Below, one piece after another: positions 35,498-47,327 of a stretch of 64,000 nucleotides of DNA. The stretch is from Arctopsyche grandis (taxonomy: Eukaryota > Arthropoda > Insecta > Trichoptera > Hydropsychidae). Under the pieces are notes generated by a model, which was given only the letters and a program-made list of their open reading frames with translations, was not told the DNA's origin and made no database searches. The stretch covers positions 28,706,001 to 28,770,000 of the forward strand of contig NC_135365.1 of NCBI RefSeq assembly GCF_051622035.1, given 5' to 3'. The position numbers and the translations under genes are program-made. How positions within the stretch are numbered: the stretch's first letter is position 1; each line of letters begins with the position of its first letter.

Positions 35498-36106
35498 CAA
35501 TTGCCTCCATTTTGTTTTAATTTGTACTTAAAAATCGTAACTGCCTGCCGATGTTGAATTAAAGAAGCTGAATACTATGCAAGTATATACATAGATGGTC
35601 AATTGTTAATATCAAGTCCGCGCACAGTCTATTCGGTGCTAGTCGTGATCCACATGACCATCTTTTTAATTTGACATCTCTACTTGCATCGTGTTTAAGT
35701 TCTTATATGCTAGAAAAATGTAACGTTTGCCTAGAATTGTTTACATTATATATACAGAATGTTCAAATTTTAATATATTACCGTGCAATAATTAATGAAA
35801 ATTGAGTGACGGCTCACTAAATCATACATTTGTGATCACAGTGCCTTATTGAATCAGCTTGATTATTTTAATGCGCAAAAATATGCTTTATTATAATATA
35901 TATATACGGCTGTACTTGCCAGTATGAGAACGGAATTAAAGCCAAAGATTGCAAATGAAAAATTTATTATCAACAAAAAATATATTATAAATATAAAATT
36001 TATACTAGATAGACAATAACAATAGTTTGTAGTAACAAAAAATAAATTCTATCTACTTAACATAAAATAACAAAATTTCACTATTTATCACATTATATTG
36101 AAAAAT

Positions 36107-37568
36107 TCATTTGGTTAATATAAAATCTCTCAAAGCTTTCAACTGATCCCAGAACACGAGCACGAGCACCGTGTGCGGCCCTAGTCTCAAATAAGACGGT
36201 CCGAGTCCTTTGTAGAAGCCGAGGAATCCTTCGGTCTTCGCCATCTTGACGAAACAATCCACGACTCCTTTGTACAAGAGACCACTGCCTTTTGCATCGA
36301 CTCCTATATATCGAATACAACGTGATTAATTTTAATACTATTCTTCGTAATAAAACTAATATATTATGTCATCGATTCTCAAATTAGTCAAATTTGACAT
36401 AATCTTAATTTATACACGCATACATATGAACGTATGCCTGCTTTATTGGTAAATGGAGTATTATTATATAACCAGTTTTTAGACAGTAATTTTTATACAA
36501 ATATGAAGTTTTGTAAAATAAAAATTTATTAATAATATACTGCAGTATTTTATTTATATACCTTGGTTATAGAGTCGAGTAGCAACCACATCGAACGGAG
36601 TCATGCACAGAGTCATCACAATGCCTCCGATGTTTGCCGCGACGAAGGAAGTCAACAACGGCGAATTCGAAAATATTTCCTTATTTTGAATGTACTCTTT
36701 GGAACTGGAGAATGTGGCTATCTGAGCTGCCGAACCGACGGCCCCTCTCGGCACTGACGCTATAACACCCCTATATAAACCTGCAACAATATACAGTCAT
36801 TCAAAATTATGTACACACACACACTATAAAATGCAGTCCCATGACAACTGCATACAAGACTATTTTGGCTTTTGGCTCATCTTTCATTACAAATTAATCA
36901 TCAACTACATACATATATACATAACTAGTGCTGTGCTTAGACACACATACGGAATAGCGATATTATATACATATATATGATATGATATAACAAACACCTT
37001 TGATTCCATCGCTCTTGTATATCTTCGTCAAGGCTTCACTCATTCCGGTGTGTTTGTGCTGGTATCCGACGGCTATTTCGGACGCAGCCTGAGCCTGGAG
37101 TTGCGTTTTGATCAGATAGAAAGGACTGCCCGAAGCAGCGCCTAAAACTCCACCCAAAGCTCCGAAAACGATGCTCGGTAGGACTTTAGTTTTGCCCTGA
37201 GAGTCTCGAACAAGACCCAAATCATCGGCCACTTGATATGTTCCCAGCCTGAAATGTGCACTAGATTAATATAACTGATTTTTTATATACATATGTGTGT
37301 GTGTGTGTGGATCAGTTGTTTTGTTTTACCGAAATCCGTTCAGGAAGAGTTGAAACCAAAGAGCTGGTATGAGTCCTTTTTGAAGTGCTGAAATGCCGTC
37401 CGATCGGGCTATTGTCCATATTCCATGCGGCACGTTCCGATAGTGAACGGCGTATCGCCCTCTGGCTTCCAGTTCTCCTTGAAGCTGCATCCTAGTCTTG
37501 ACCACTTCCAAAGGATTTGTAAATACACAAGCGCACATGGCGGCGACACCTCCGATGGCAAAATCCAT
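36107..37568 (-). CDS. SLC25A34/35-like mitochondrial carrier, paralogue 1
   Basis: Inner-membrane solute carrier of the SLC25A34/35 branch, whose substrates are poorly defined. Minus-strand exons: 37568-37330, 37248-36998, 36780-36562, 36303-36107; 906 nt, 301 aa. It starts [19 protein letters not shown]. Three carrier repeats are visible with signatures NPLEVVKTR (about 19-27), SPFYLIKTQ (about 121-129; lacks the usual acidic residue, as is normal in this branch) and TPFDVVATR (about 224-232). Family pieces TRMQLQGEL and [13 protein letters not shown] also occur. It is the first (rightmost in transcription order) of three tandem genes in one orientation. Its second intron interrupts K-G/LYRG, unlike the two paralogues. 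A Helitron relic lies 11 bp from the exon 2 donor. Confidence 0.92.
36925..36985 (-). mobile_element. 61-bp Helitron relic with both ends
   Basis: On the minus strand it starts TCATATCATATATATG and ends AGCACAGCACTAG, with A before and T after. It keeps only the two termini of the Helitron at 14892-16155 and lies in intron 2 of carrier 1, right beside the exon 2 donor. Confidence 0.6.
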
Positions 37569-37697
37569 TGTAGTTTAGCTAAAAATTATAAAAAAAACAT
37601 ATAAATGAAATTTAAGCTTCTATTAGTTTGATTTGAAACCGTTTTTCTCGATTTGTTTCTCAATGCTCCTTTGTATTGAGGATCAACTGGACAATAA

Positions 37698-38517
37698 GGG
37701 CGAAAACACACAGAGTGGGACGTACGACGTGTTTTTTTTTTTAGATACTTTTAAACATCTATATACATGGTATACAGTCCCAAAAATCACCCCCTGGAGT
37801 GTTTTCGATGATGTTTTATCCTTGCTCGACAGTGAATTCCATATTTGAAGAAATGTAGAAGTACACGTCTATTGCATATTTTATTTTTATCTTTAATGTA
37901 TACCAGGAAGGCTTAACAGGTAGCCCCATTGCGCCATATTCAGTAGATATATATCAAATAACATCTACTACATAGACATTTGTGGTCAAATTTGTAAATT
38001 TGAAGCATTTAATACATTTGAGATTGCTGAAAACTCGAGATTTTGCGAGAAAATGGGTAAGGCTGCCAATTTGTTCGAACCGTTTCAATGGAAATCATAT
38101 AAATTGGCAAAATCTGATAGGAAACGATCAACCTGGAGTCACAAATCTAAGGTCTGGCCAGCAGAAACCAGCGGGATTTGAACCTGTGACCACCCTGTTC
38201 AAAGCATTATATGCTAACTACTAGTCTATTCTGCTGGTTGGTCTGGCGAAAAGTGAGAATAGGCTAAAAAAAACGGTGGATAAACGTCAACGACTATCTC
38301 GCCGGGCAGATTTCAAACGCGTCTTACACGATATTTTTGCACCATCGTAATGGCGGAGGATCCATTTACTTATATTGATGACCAAAATGAGCAATATGGC
38401 AAAGTATGAAAACGATCGGATAAGAGATATAAAAAGTCGTCATAATGTGAAACGTAAAGGAGGTTTGTAATAAAAATAAGGACGTGACGTCCCGTACTAC
38501 TCAGTGTGTTTTCGCCC
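37698..38517. mobile_element. Harbinger-type MITE, family G1, copy 2, with SINE inserted
   Basis: Ends GGGCGAAAACACACAGAGTG and CTCAGTGTGTTTTCGCCC, flanked by TAA and TTA. It is larger than copy 1 because a SINE (37877-38236) is inserted and the right part (38240-38470) is not present in copy 1; that part has a short frame starting MAEDPFTYIDDQNEQYGK at about 38352. Confidence 0.65.
37877..38236 (-). mobile_element. tRNA-derived SINE, copy 7
   Basis: Minus-strand copy (TATACCAGGAAGGCTTAACAG at left without its first bases, GGAAACGATCAACCTGGAG core). Upstream of carrier 1. Confidence 0.72.
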
Positions 38518-39822
38518 TTAAAGACGTTGAAAATTTTACGATGGCAAAAAATGAAATAAGCAAAATTATTCGGTCATTTCAAGATTGATATCCAGCGCTA
38601 TACCCAAGCAAGCGAGCTGATGAAGAAAATCGTCAGTGATTTTATAGCATTTTTCAGCGTTCTGACCAGATAGAAAGCCCAACTAGCATTTCAAAAGACA
38701 TTATGTATTACTTATAAACTCACTAATGGTAGAGCACCCGATGATAGCCATTATGTGAATGTAATTTAATACTATTCCATTCACCAGGGTTATATTTTAC
38801 ATACTTACATATACGATACTTAAATTAGCATTAATTAATCCTCAAATACATATGGTGCTAAAACAAGATCGGTTTACAGATCACATTTATCAGAAACCTG
38901 TGAATAAACACTGTTACAGAAATGGATAGAGCTAAACCACATCTTAGAATGTTTTAAAACCTCAAAGTTGATATATCATATAATAATTTGAATTACAAAT
39001 AATAATAGTTTTTTTTTTTTTATTCCAGACGATGAGGAGAATAGTGCAATCCCCAACGCCCATATAAATAATATATAGATAATAAAAAAAAAAAAAAAAA
39101 AGTATTGAAAAATAGTTAACAAATGAAAAACCTCCACTTTCAAATGTGACAAAGTACAAATTTATTCGTGAATTGAAATCATAATACATAGCTTTGGTTT
39201 AGTGATGATTACAATAACAAAAATAAACATACACTTTTGACTCCATTAATATAATAAATAACACACGATAAAATTAAAAAATAAACAATACTAATCAACA
39301 ACAGAGAGGTTAAATTACATGGATCGTCGCCGATCTCACATTACTTATGTAAGTACACACACACCGATATAATTAAAAATTTTTTGTACCATATTTAATA
39401 TCAATTTGTAATTTAATTGAATCGACAAAGACACTCTTCATTATTAAGTACATTATAAATTTGAAAATGTAATAAATACTTCACGAGACGAAACTCAAAT
39501 CTCAAAACTTTTGACCATATGACGGGTCGACGATACATTAGACTATAATATATTAGATGTATAGTAAAATTTTTCTACGATTATTAAATGCTCTACCTTT
39601 GGTAATATAAAATGCACGTAATATAAAATTACAGCAAACGGAAATTTCTGTCGGAGTTACTGTATATATATGTATAGTACATAACATATAATATAACTAT
39701 ATATATATATTTATAATAAAAACTCATTAGCAATACCACATAACTAAAAAATTTAGACGCTATACAATTTCGTATAAAAAAGTATGTAGCATTGCCGCTG
39801 AGCCGTGTTAATAGTAAATTAT
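38518..39822. other. AT-rich spacer between carriers 1 and 2
   Basis: No gene seen. Contains poly(A)/poly(T) runs near 39010 and 39090. The right part is probably the 3' UTR of carrier 2 on the minus strand. Confidence 0.4.
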
Positions 39823-42800
39823 TTAATTATTGGCGTTGTGCTTGGCGTTCAATTGCACATTCAGGTCTTTCAGAGCATCCCAGAAGACGAGCAGCAGCAC
39901 CGAGTGCGGCCCTTGTCTCAGATAAGACGGAGCGAATCCCTTATAGAACGCTAACAAGCCCTCCGTCTTGGAAATCTTCCAAGCACAATCGACCAGGCCG
40001 TTATAGTAAAGACCTCTTCCTTGCGCATCCACACCTAAAAGCAAACCCGGCATCAGCACAGATACACCTCGTAGAAAATGCAGCGGTAAAATATAAAAAA
40101 AGCAAGCGGAACCAACTATATAAAGCATTGGACGGAAGGTTACTTATTTACATTGGCAAACGTATATATTGTGGTTAAGTGCACCAGTAGTTGACAGCGC
40201 TTTATATACAGAGACGCCATTTTGAATTGTAAACTTCAACGCCATTTTGATTTTCTCGAACTACTGGTGCAAAAACTATACTGTTCGTGATTCTTGTTTG
40301 CTAGTGTAAACCTTACAAGCATTTTAAGCATTAGGATAGATAATTTGAAGCGGTAGAAATCAATATTACTCATGGACAGAAAAGGTTCTGAAAATTCAGC
40401 TGACGTTCAAATGTTAGTAGCAAGGTTTTTATTATACATAACTATTTGTTCGTTTAAATAGTTTAATAGAATCAGGATATTCTGAAAGCTAATCTAACAT
40501 TCAATTGTTACAATATGCATTCTAATTGAACTAAAAAGCATAATTTTGAATCATCAACTAATCTAGTCAACACGTATAACCATTATTACAATCACATTTG
40601 GTCAACGTGAACTATGACGCAGATCCACAAATGTGTCCAATTTAAGGCACGAAAACGACACAACGATCAACTGAAACACAAACAAAAACCAAACAATACA
40701 ATCGTTAGCTTAATTGGGCATCAACAAAGCGGAACAAAAAAAAAAAATAGTACACAAAACAAGCTGGGGAACAATTCTAATGCTAATTATTCTAATAACA
40801 GTCCACAATACGGTGCATGCATTGTATTTTATGCACTTTCATTTCGAGAAACATTTGCGAAACCTTGATTGTACAATCTTGTCACGATGACGTCCATCGG
40901 TGTCATGATGACGGCTTTAACGTAGCCGCCGAGCATGCTCGCCACGAACACCAATGTGTATGGCGAATCGGAGAAATATCCGTGCTCCCTCAACAACTCT
41001 TTAGATCTGTTGAAACATTACGTAGAACAATATAAATTACTGCAAATTCACCAAGTATTACATTTCCTATAATGATATTTTCACACTCGGAGGTTTGTCT
41101 TTGAAATTGGTTTAGTTTGAATTCGATTCGTCGCTCGTAGACTCATAACTAATATAATAGGAAGTAAATAAAAGATCTTAAAACGACTCAATATTACACA
41201 TTTGTTGGTCGATTGTAAATATTTTATTAACTGCAGTTTAGTGTTTTGTCGATATAAATAATTTTTTGTTTGGAAAAAGATTCTCCAGAATGCAATTCTG
41301 TCAAACTGTGAATAACTAACATGATAATATAAAGGGTTCCCGGAAAGATGCACTAAATTGCATTGAATAGTAGCGCAGTTTCGAGAAGTCCTCAAAAAGA
41401 ACTTGCGCAATAGAATTCCACAAAAAAAAAAAAGGTTAACACCCTCGGATAACATACAAATACCCCTTGACGCTTTTTTGTAGAATTCTATTGCGTTAGT
41501 TCTCGTTTAGTATTTTTGAAAGTTTGGATGTCTCGAGAGTGCAATTATCTCGAGTGCATTTTTCCGGTCACCAAAATAAAGTTCTATATGTTTGTAATAG
41601 AATGAAAGTATACATATATTCAATACTTAGATGAAGTCATGAGATAAATCAGACTTAAACTGTCAGCTGATGCATTTATATTTCGTATTTGTTTTTAACA
41701 TTAAGATATTTTTGTTGAGTTAAATCATTTTCTTCATTGTGAGTATTGTTTGTGAACTAATGCACAACTATTTATTTCGACAGCTGGGAAGGAAGTGATT
41801 GAAATCACTTAATAACTAGTTTTGAAAAAATTAATTGATCGAGTCTTTCATAGTTAATAGGTAAAAAAAAAAAGTACACTTATTGATTTAATTGTATGTA
41901 GTACATTGGTTTGGGATATAATTAAGTTTTAATTCATAATTTTGGCTTTCGATGCTCAGATCGGACCAACCTGCTGAATGTGACGATTTGGGATGACGAG
42001 CCGATGGAGTTTCTCAGCATGGTGCTGACGGATCCCCTCCACAGTCCCTTCAACCCCTGCTTATTGTATATTTGCTTGAGCGCTTTGAAAGTGCTGTTGT
42101 GACCGTGCTGGTAGCCGACGGCTATGCTTATGTGCGAGTAGGACATCAGTTGGGTTTTTATCAGCAGGAAAGGACTGCCGACTAAGGCACCGGCGGCTCC
42201 GGCCAAGGCACCGTAGAATATACTCTTCGACACGCTGGTGGCCCCCTTTTCATTCCTTATCAGCCCCCGATTGTCGGCCGTTTGATATATGCCCAATCTA
42301 TGAAAATAATGTTTGACTGGGTAAATTAAGCGACGGACCGTGTTATGTCGGAGTAATGTTCAAAGTCTGATCGGAATCAATGTTCAAAGTCGAGGCGGAT
42401 GGTGGTAACTTATTTTGGGCACAAATTACATACATATTACACTGTTCGACAAATGACAATTTTTTTTGGTTCAGAGATCTATGCACAGTGAAAACGAATC
42501 TGGTAATAAAAAATGTTGATTGGCTCGAGATTCGGAGATATGTGTTTTTTAAATCACGCGATTTTTCTATATCTTGGTGTTGTTCGGTCGATGTCTCAAA
42601 ATCTGTCAATTTTCTGTTCAAAGTGAATATTGGAATCTATAGTCGGGTATATTATCTTTTATTTGTAGTACTTTTCAGCTTTCAAATCTCTCTAAGTAGT
42701 CGTCCAGTTCAAATCAAAAGTCAAAAGTACGTATTTTAACTTGGGATTTTTTCCCACTGTTAATACTATTTTATATTTTGTATTTTCTATTGAAACATGT

Positions 42801-43463
42801 TTATTGGGATAGTGTTCTGGCCACAACATTTTTTGTTTTAATTTAAAAGGGTTAATTGGAAGTGTGCTGACTTTTAAATCGGTAAAATTGCGAGCTAAAA
42901 GCTCGTACTAGTATTTACTCGTATTTACACGAATCTGAATTGAATTAATAGGGATAATATATTAAATTGTCTTTATATGAGAATTAAATAAAATTCCACA
43001 TATAAAAATCATATTTCGACTATTCTTGTGGATTAATAAAAAAAATTCGTTTATTTTATCTATGTAGGTAAGCCAGTTATCAATAGAATTTTTGTTATTA
43101 ATCCACAAGAATAGTCGAAATATGATTTTTCTAAGTGTAATTTTATTCAACTCAGTCCGGAGAAAACATGCAAAAGCCCACCGCCGATCTGAACATTACC
43201 CGACGACGATCATGCGAAATGTACCTCGTTCCATTCACGACCAATTGGAACCACAAAGCGGGGACGATTCCTTTCTGGAGTGCGGTCAGTCCGTCGGCTT
43301 TAACGACGGCATACACGGCGTGCACCACGTTCTTGTAGTGAATGGCGTGCTGGCCGCGTGCCTTCAGCTCCCCTTGGAGCTGCATCCTCGTCTTAATCAC
43401 GTCGAAGGGATTGCTAAAGAAGCCAGCGCCGACTCCGGCCAGTCCTCCTATTAAATAGTCCAT
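39823..43463 (-). CDS. SLC25A34/35-like mitochondrial carrier, paralogue 2
   Basis: Same family as carrier 1. Minus-strand exons: 43463-43225, 42297-41971, 41006-40864, 40034-39823; 921 nt, 306 aa. It starts MDYLIGGLAGVGAGFFSNP. Carrier signatures are NPFDVIKTR, SPFLLIKTQ and TPMDVIVTR. The end is FWDALKDLNVQLNAKHNANN. Introns 1 and 3 fall exactly where they do in carrier 1; intron 2 lies 76 nt further on, after TFSR, as in carrier 3. Intron 1 contains a large foldback next to exon 1 and intron 2 contains a MITE. Substrate unknown; the family name is secure, the individual role is not. Confidence 0.92.
41340..41567. mobile_element. Foldback MITE in carrier 2 intron 2
   Basis: About 228 bp with inverted ends CCGGAAAGATGCACT and AGTGCATTTTTCCGG and an inner inverted pair (GCAATAGAATTC and GAATTCTATTGC) around a poly(A) centre. 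Nearly the whole element can fold. Family not assigned. Confidence 0.6.
42979..43155. repeat. Large inverted repeat next to carrier 2 exon 1
   Basis: Two arms of about 75 bp (42980-43055 and 43087-43157), almost identical in their inner 45 bp (e.g. TCATATTTCGACTATTCTTG and its complement), around a loop of about 32 bp. It lies in intron 1, about 70 bp from the donor site of exon 1, and would form a strong hairpin in the pre-mRNA. Confidence 0.8.
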
Positions 43464-44940
43464 TCTCTATGCGCACTATAGAGACGGGATCCAAAAACAA
43501 AGCAGTCAAACGTCACAATACTTCTACACAAATGTGATTCGGAACGCATCACAACGGACATTATTCAAAGACACGCAATACAATTCAAGACGAGCACTCG
43601 ACGATTAGAAAATGAAGGTCAAAATTAAAAATATTATATTACATATGCATTTTAATCGGTTAGCACATAGAAGATAGTTAGTTGTGTTATATATTATACA
43701 TATATACAGTAACTGTTAAAAATTTGTTAATATTTACATATTAAAATATGGACGAAAAACTTTCCGTTGACTTGTTGATGCCTGCATTTCGTCTGCATAT
43801 GAATAATTTGTAGAGAAATTAGAAAGTAGTACGAAATTTTTTGCAATTAATGTAAACATGTGTCTTTTAAGTTTTCTCCGCAACATTTGCAATTTAATGT
43901 AATTTTGCACAATGGCTTTTATGAGTATTTCTTTTTTCAGAATCTACCAAATACTACCATATTATAGACAGTTGCCTTGCCTACTGTGATTAAGTTTTAT
44001 TTTATTCATTTTTATGTATTTTTTGTATACTCACATAAGATAAATATATAATTATACAAATGAAAAAATAATAATTATATAAAATGACCATTCAAACATA
44101 AACAATTAATAAAGAGTAAACACATGCACTTAAGTAAATCAAATTAACAATAAAATGAAGGAAATATTAAGAGAAACATTTGTATGTAGATTAATAATTG
44201 AAGTTCCAACATATTGGATATTATGAGTATTTTAAAATTGCACAAAAAAGTTTAAAACATTATTCATGTGCGGTAAGTCTATTAGGCAAAAATATGTCCA
44301 AATAAAAGTATTCATAGAATAAGTTAAACATCGTATAAAACACCCATTAATTCAGTGAATTCGGATTACTCTGTATAATGTACACATATTAGGTTAGGTT
44401 AGGTTATAATTATAGGCAAAAATTCGTCCAAATAAAATAAGTATAATTGTAAGTTTACATAGAATACGTTAAATATCGAAAAAAACACCCATCAATTCAG
44501 TGAATTCGAAGTACTGTGTATAATGTAAATATATTATGCTAGGTGCATAGTGCAAAACTACGAATGAACTGTGTGAATCTGCGTGGGAATGAATTAAAAT
44601 GATACAGAATATTTTCTTGAAATTTCTAAAAATATATACAACGAATGGGTCGAAGCAGCAAACGTCAAATCGACACGCCAATTACGACGAATATTCATTT
44701 GAAAACAAACATATTACAAACCCACTTAAAAATTGTGAAGAATACATTACGATTTGTACGCGAATAGAAAAGGCACGAGAGCCGATCGAAGGGGTTAGGG
44801 CACCTTTGTGTCTTGGCGATCAGATCACGCGTCATCCGAGTGACGTTTATAGTTCGTCATGTCGAGAGAATGCAGAAGACGCGCGAATGCGACGGCTGTC
44901 AGATGGCGAACGAGGGAACGAGGAAACGAACGCGCGTGAC
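43464..44940. other. Upstream region of carrier 2
   Basis: AT-rich sequence without a supportable gene. Two tandem, diverged copies of a unit of about 110-130 bp lie at 44282-44387 and 44412-44545, separated by three TTAGG units (44389-44406). Confidence 0.5.
44389..44406 (+). repeat. Short interstitial TTAGG run
   Basis: Three TTAGG units plus TTA, the insect telomere motif, between two tandem copies of a longer repeat unit. Confidence 0.7.
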
Positions 44941-45260
44941 CGAGTGACCTCGTCACGCGCGTGACCGGATCGCGATCAGCTGATTTTGACAGATGTGTTG
45001 TGTGACATAACCTAAAGCCTCACCTGAGCGTGCTTCGGGGCGGGGGGTGGGGGAGGGGCGACGGGGAGTCCCCGCGCCGTTGCTTTCGCTATGACGAGCA
45101 GGGACAGCTGCTGGTGCTGGTGCTCCAACGCGACATGCCTATTGCTTTCAAAGAAGCCGACTGGCGGGAAACGAAAAATTGAAACGTGCCCCAACCGCAG
45201 CGGCCATCTCCCATTGGCCGAATCGTTGCCCACTCAAGCTCTCCCACCAGAGGTCTTCAA
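44941..45260 (-). promoter_or_regulatory. GC-rich promoter-like segment
   Basis: A sharp rise in GC within AT-rich DNA. It holds the palindrome GTCACGCGCGTGAC (44952-44965), a G-rich tract near 45038-45065, an E2F-type GGCGGGAAA (45163-45171) and an inverted CCAAT box (45213-45217). It could be the promoter of carrier 2, 1.5 kb away on the minus strand, or leftover TE sequence. No transcript evidence is available. Confidence 0.35.
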
Positions 45261-45324
45261 GCACTTTTTTTCGGCCTAGTACTATTTTTTTTTCTCATTT
45301 TTTAAAAATTGTCAAATCGATTAA

Positions 45325-47231
45325 AGGTCTGTTCATACTTAACAGCACTGCACGGCTTCAGCACTGCACGACTCCGTTTCAAATATGTCATTTTATTACA
45401 TTTCTATTCATATCTACCTACACGTCGCGGTCACGTCACGTTTACAGCAATTTGGCCGAGTGCAAGGCAAAATCGGCTTACTTATACATTAGAGGCCATG
45501 ACGATACGGCGCAATATTGCTTACGTCGTATTGTCGAGTACTTGCAATATGAATGCATACACGTGCATTCGTAGCTACGCGTCAGAATACAAGTTATAGG
45601 GGATGAACGAATGAGACGACTGGCATGTTAATGCACGTGTTTATTATATGACAGCTGAAGACGGAGTGGGTAGCAGCTCTCCGAACCCAGCCGGGTTGGT
45701 CCCCACTCGCAGGAAGGCAACCAAACTCGACCATGTCGTATAAGCGAGCCGCCACATCACTCCCCCCCCAGCATCAGCGATACCAAAATTACAAAGAAAC
45801 AAATTTTACAAAAGAAAAAAATTATTGTTACACAAAGAGAAAAAATTATTACGTGGGGAGAAAAAAAATTGTTGACGTGGGTCATCCGCTGTGTACATAG
45901 GTGTACCGCCCTGAATGGTCGGTAGATTCGAGGGCGGTGACGTCGCGAGCAGGACGGTGGGTGGTCCGATGGTCGCGCCGATCAATGCGATGCTGCGGCG
46001 GCGCCGCTCTTCCGAGGCTGATGTCGGTTGGTGGGGCGGCGGGGGCGGCAGGGGCATCGATGTGGTTGATGATACTCCGAGCTGGACTGTGAGTCGTTGT
46101 GGCTCGTGGAGGTGTTGTAGCGCTACCGCCCGTCTCGGCGTGACGACGCTCGTGGGGACGGACGGGGCCTTGATGATGATGATGATGATGATGGTGCTGA
46201 GGTGGTGTATGTCTTGTGGTGCTGGATGACCGTTCTATGTGTAGTGGATCGCGCATGACTCCACATCCAGCTGTCAAGATCGTCGTCTCATTCGCTCCCC
46301 CATTTTTTAAAAACACCTGTCGTCGACGTTGTGGCTGGACTCCAGTCGATAGGTAGATAGGTAGGTAGCCGTGTCTGCTCGTTTATTGTCACCCGCGGGC
46401 CGCGACGCGTGTTGATGGCGATGGGGGCGCGGCGGGTAGCTTCCCCGCCTGGCTCGGCGAGGCAGGGATGAGCGGCATGTTGAAATTGATCGAGGCTGCG
46501 TGGCTCGATGTCGGGGGTCACCAGTATAGGGGATGAACGAATGAGACGACTGGCATGTTAATGCACGTGTTTATTATATGACAGCTGAAGACGGAGTGGG
46601 TAGCAGCTCTCCGAACCCAGCCGGGTTGGTCCCCACTCGCAGGAAGGCAACCAAACTCGACCATGTCGTATAAGCGAGCCGCCACAAAGTCAACAAAAAT
46701 GTTTCGACGTTTATCGAACGAAAAATTATGTATAATCGCGCTGTTGTTAGAAGAAGAAGCTCAAGAAGGCAATCAAAAAGCACGGAGGCGTTTTGATGTG
46801 CATCCCATGTTAAAAAATAAAAAAAAACCGAAGGAGAGTTTTGGACACTGTATAAGGAGCTTGTGGATGATGGACAAAATTTTTTTAAATATTTCCGTAA
46901 AAAATTTAAATATTTGCGCCAAAACCATGTCGAAAGATTGAACAGCTGTCAACTGTCATTATCGATAATTGGTCCAAAACAGCAAAGCGGCAGAGTCATG
47001 GCACGTAATTCGCGTGTATATTTCCACGATGGCCAAAAAAACGGATACGATACGTTGACGGATGTTGCTGTACGGTATGAACAGGAAATGTCGGGTACTG
47101 CTGTAAGCCTGCCGTGGCGTAAACGTGACGGTTGGTATGAATATACCCATACAAAATGTACCAAAGAATACTTTTCGTACGGCCGGATACCTGCTGAAGT
47201 CGGTACGTGCTGACTAGGTATGAACAGACCT
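45325..47231 (+). mobile_element. Harbinger-like element, copy 2, split by a TRIM
   Basis: Ends AGGTCTGTTCATAC and GTATGAACAGACCT, flanked by TTAA (45321-45324, 47232-47235). Outside the inserted LTR element (45595-46686) it follows copy 1 at 14023-14840 almost base for base and keeps the same transposase N-terminal remnant (about 46690-46920). Non-autonomous. Confidence 0.72.
45595..46686 (-). mobile_element. TRIM-type LTR retrotransposon, family B, whole in structure
   Basis: 1092-bp fossil with two 162-bp LTRs (45595-45756 and 46525-46686) that read as identical, and a 4-bp duplication AAGT (45591-45594, 46687-46690). Minus orientation: a primer-binding-like TGGTGACCCCCGACATC lies one base inside the right LTR and a G-rich polypurine-like tract adjoins the left LTR. 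The 768-bp interior holds a His/Pro/Arg-rich open region and no reverse transcriptase, so it depends on a partner element. The identical LTRs suggest a recent insertion. Solo LTR of the same family at 7967-8127. Confidence 0.85.
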
Positions 47232-47327
47232 TTAATTGTAGTGAAATAAGTAAATAAACGATGCAATATGACATGTTTTGTGGTAGAATTTATGTGCACT
47301 ATTTTGCACTGATTATGGCTTTTATAT

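Noticed and set aside
39792-40178. 128-codon plus-strand frame
   Set aside because: Antisense to carrier 2 exon 4.
44389-44406. Telomere or chromosome end
   Set aside because: Only three repeat units, with ordinary sequence on both sides.
44599-44964. 121-codon plus-strand frame
   Set aside because: No homology, no splice partners, mixed composition; likely chance in a GC-richer stretch.
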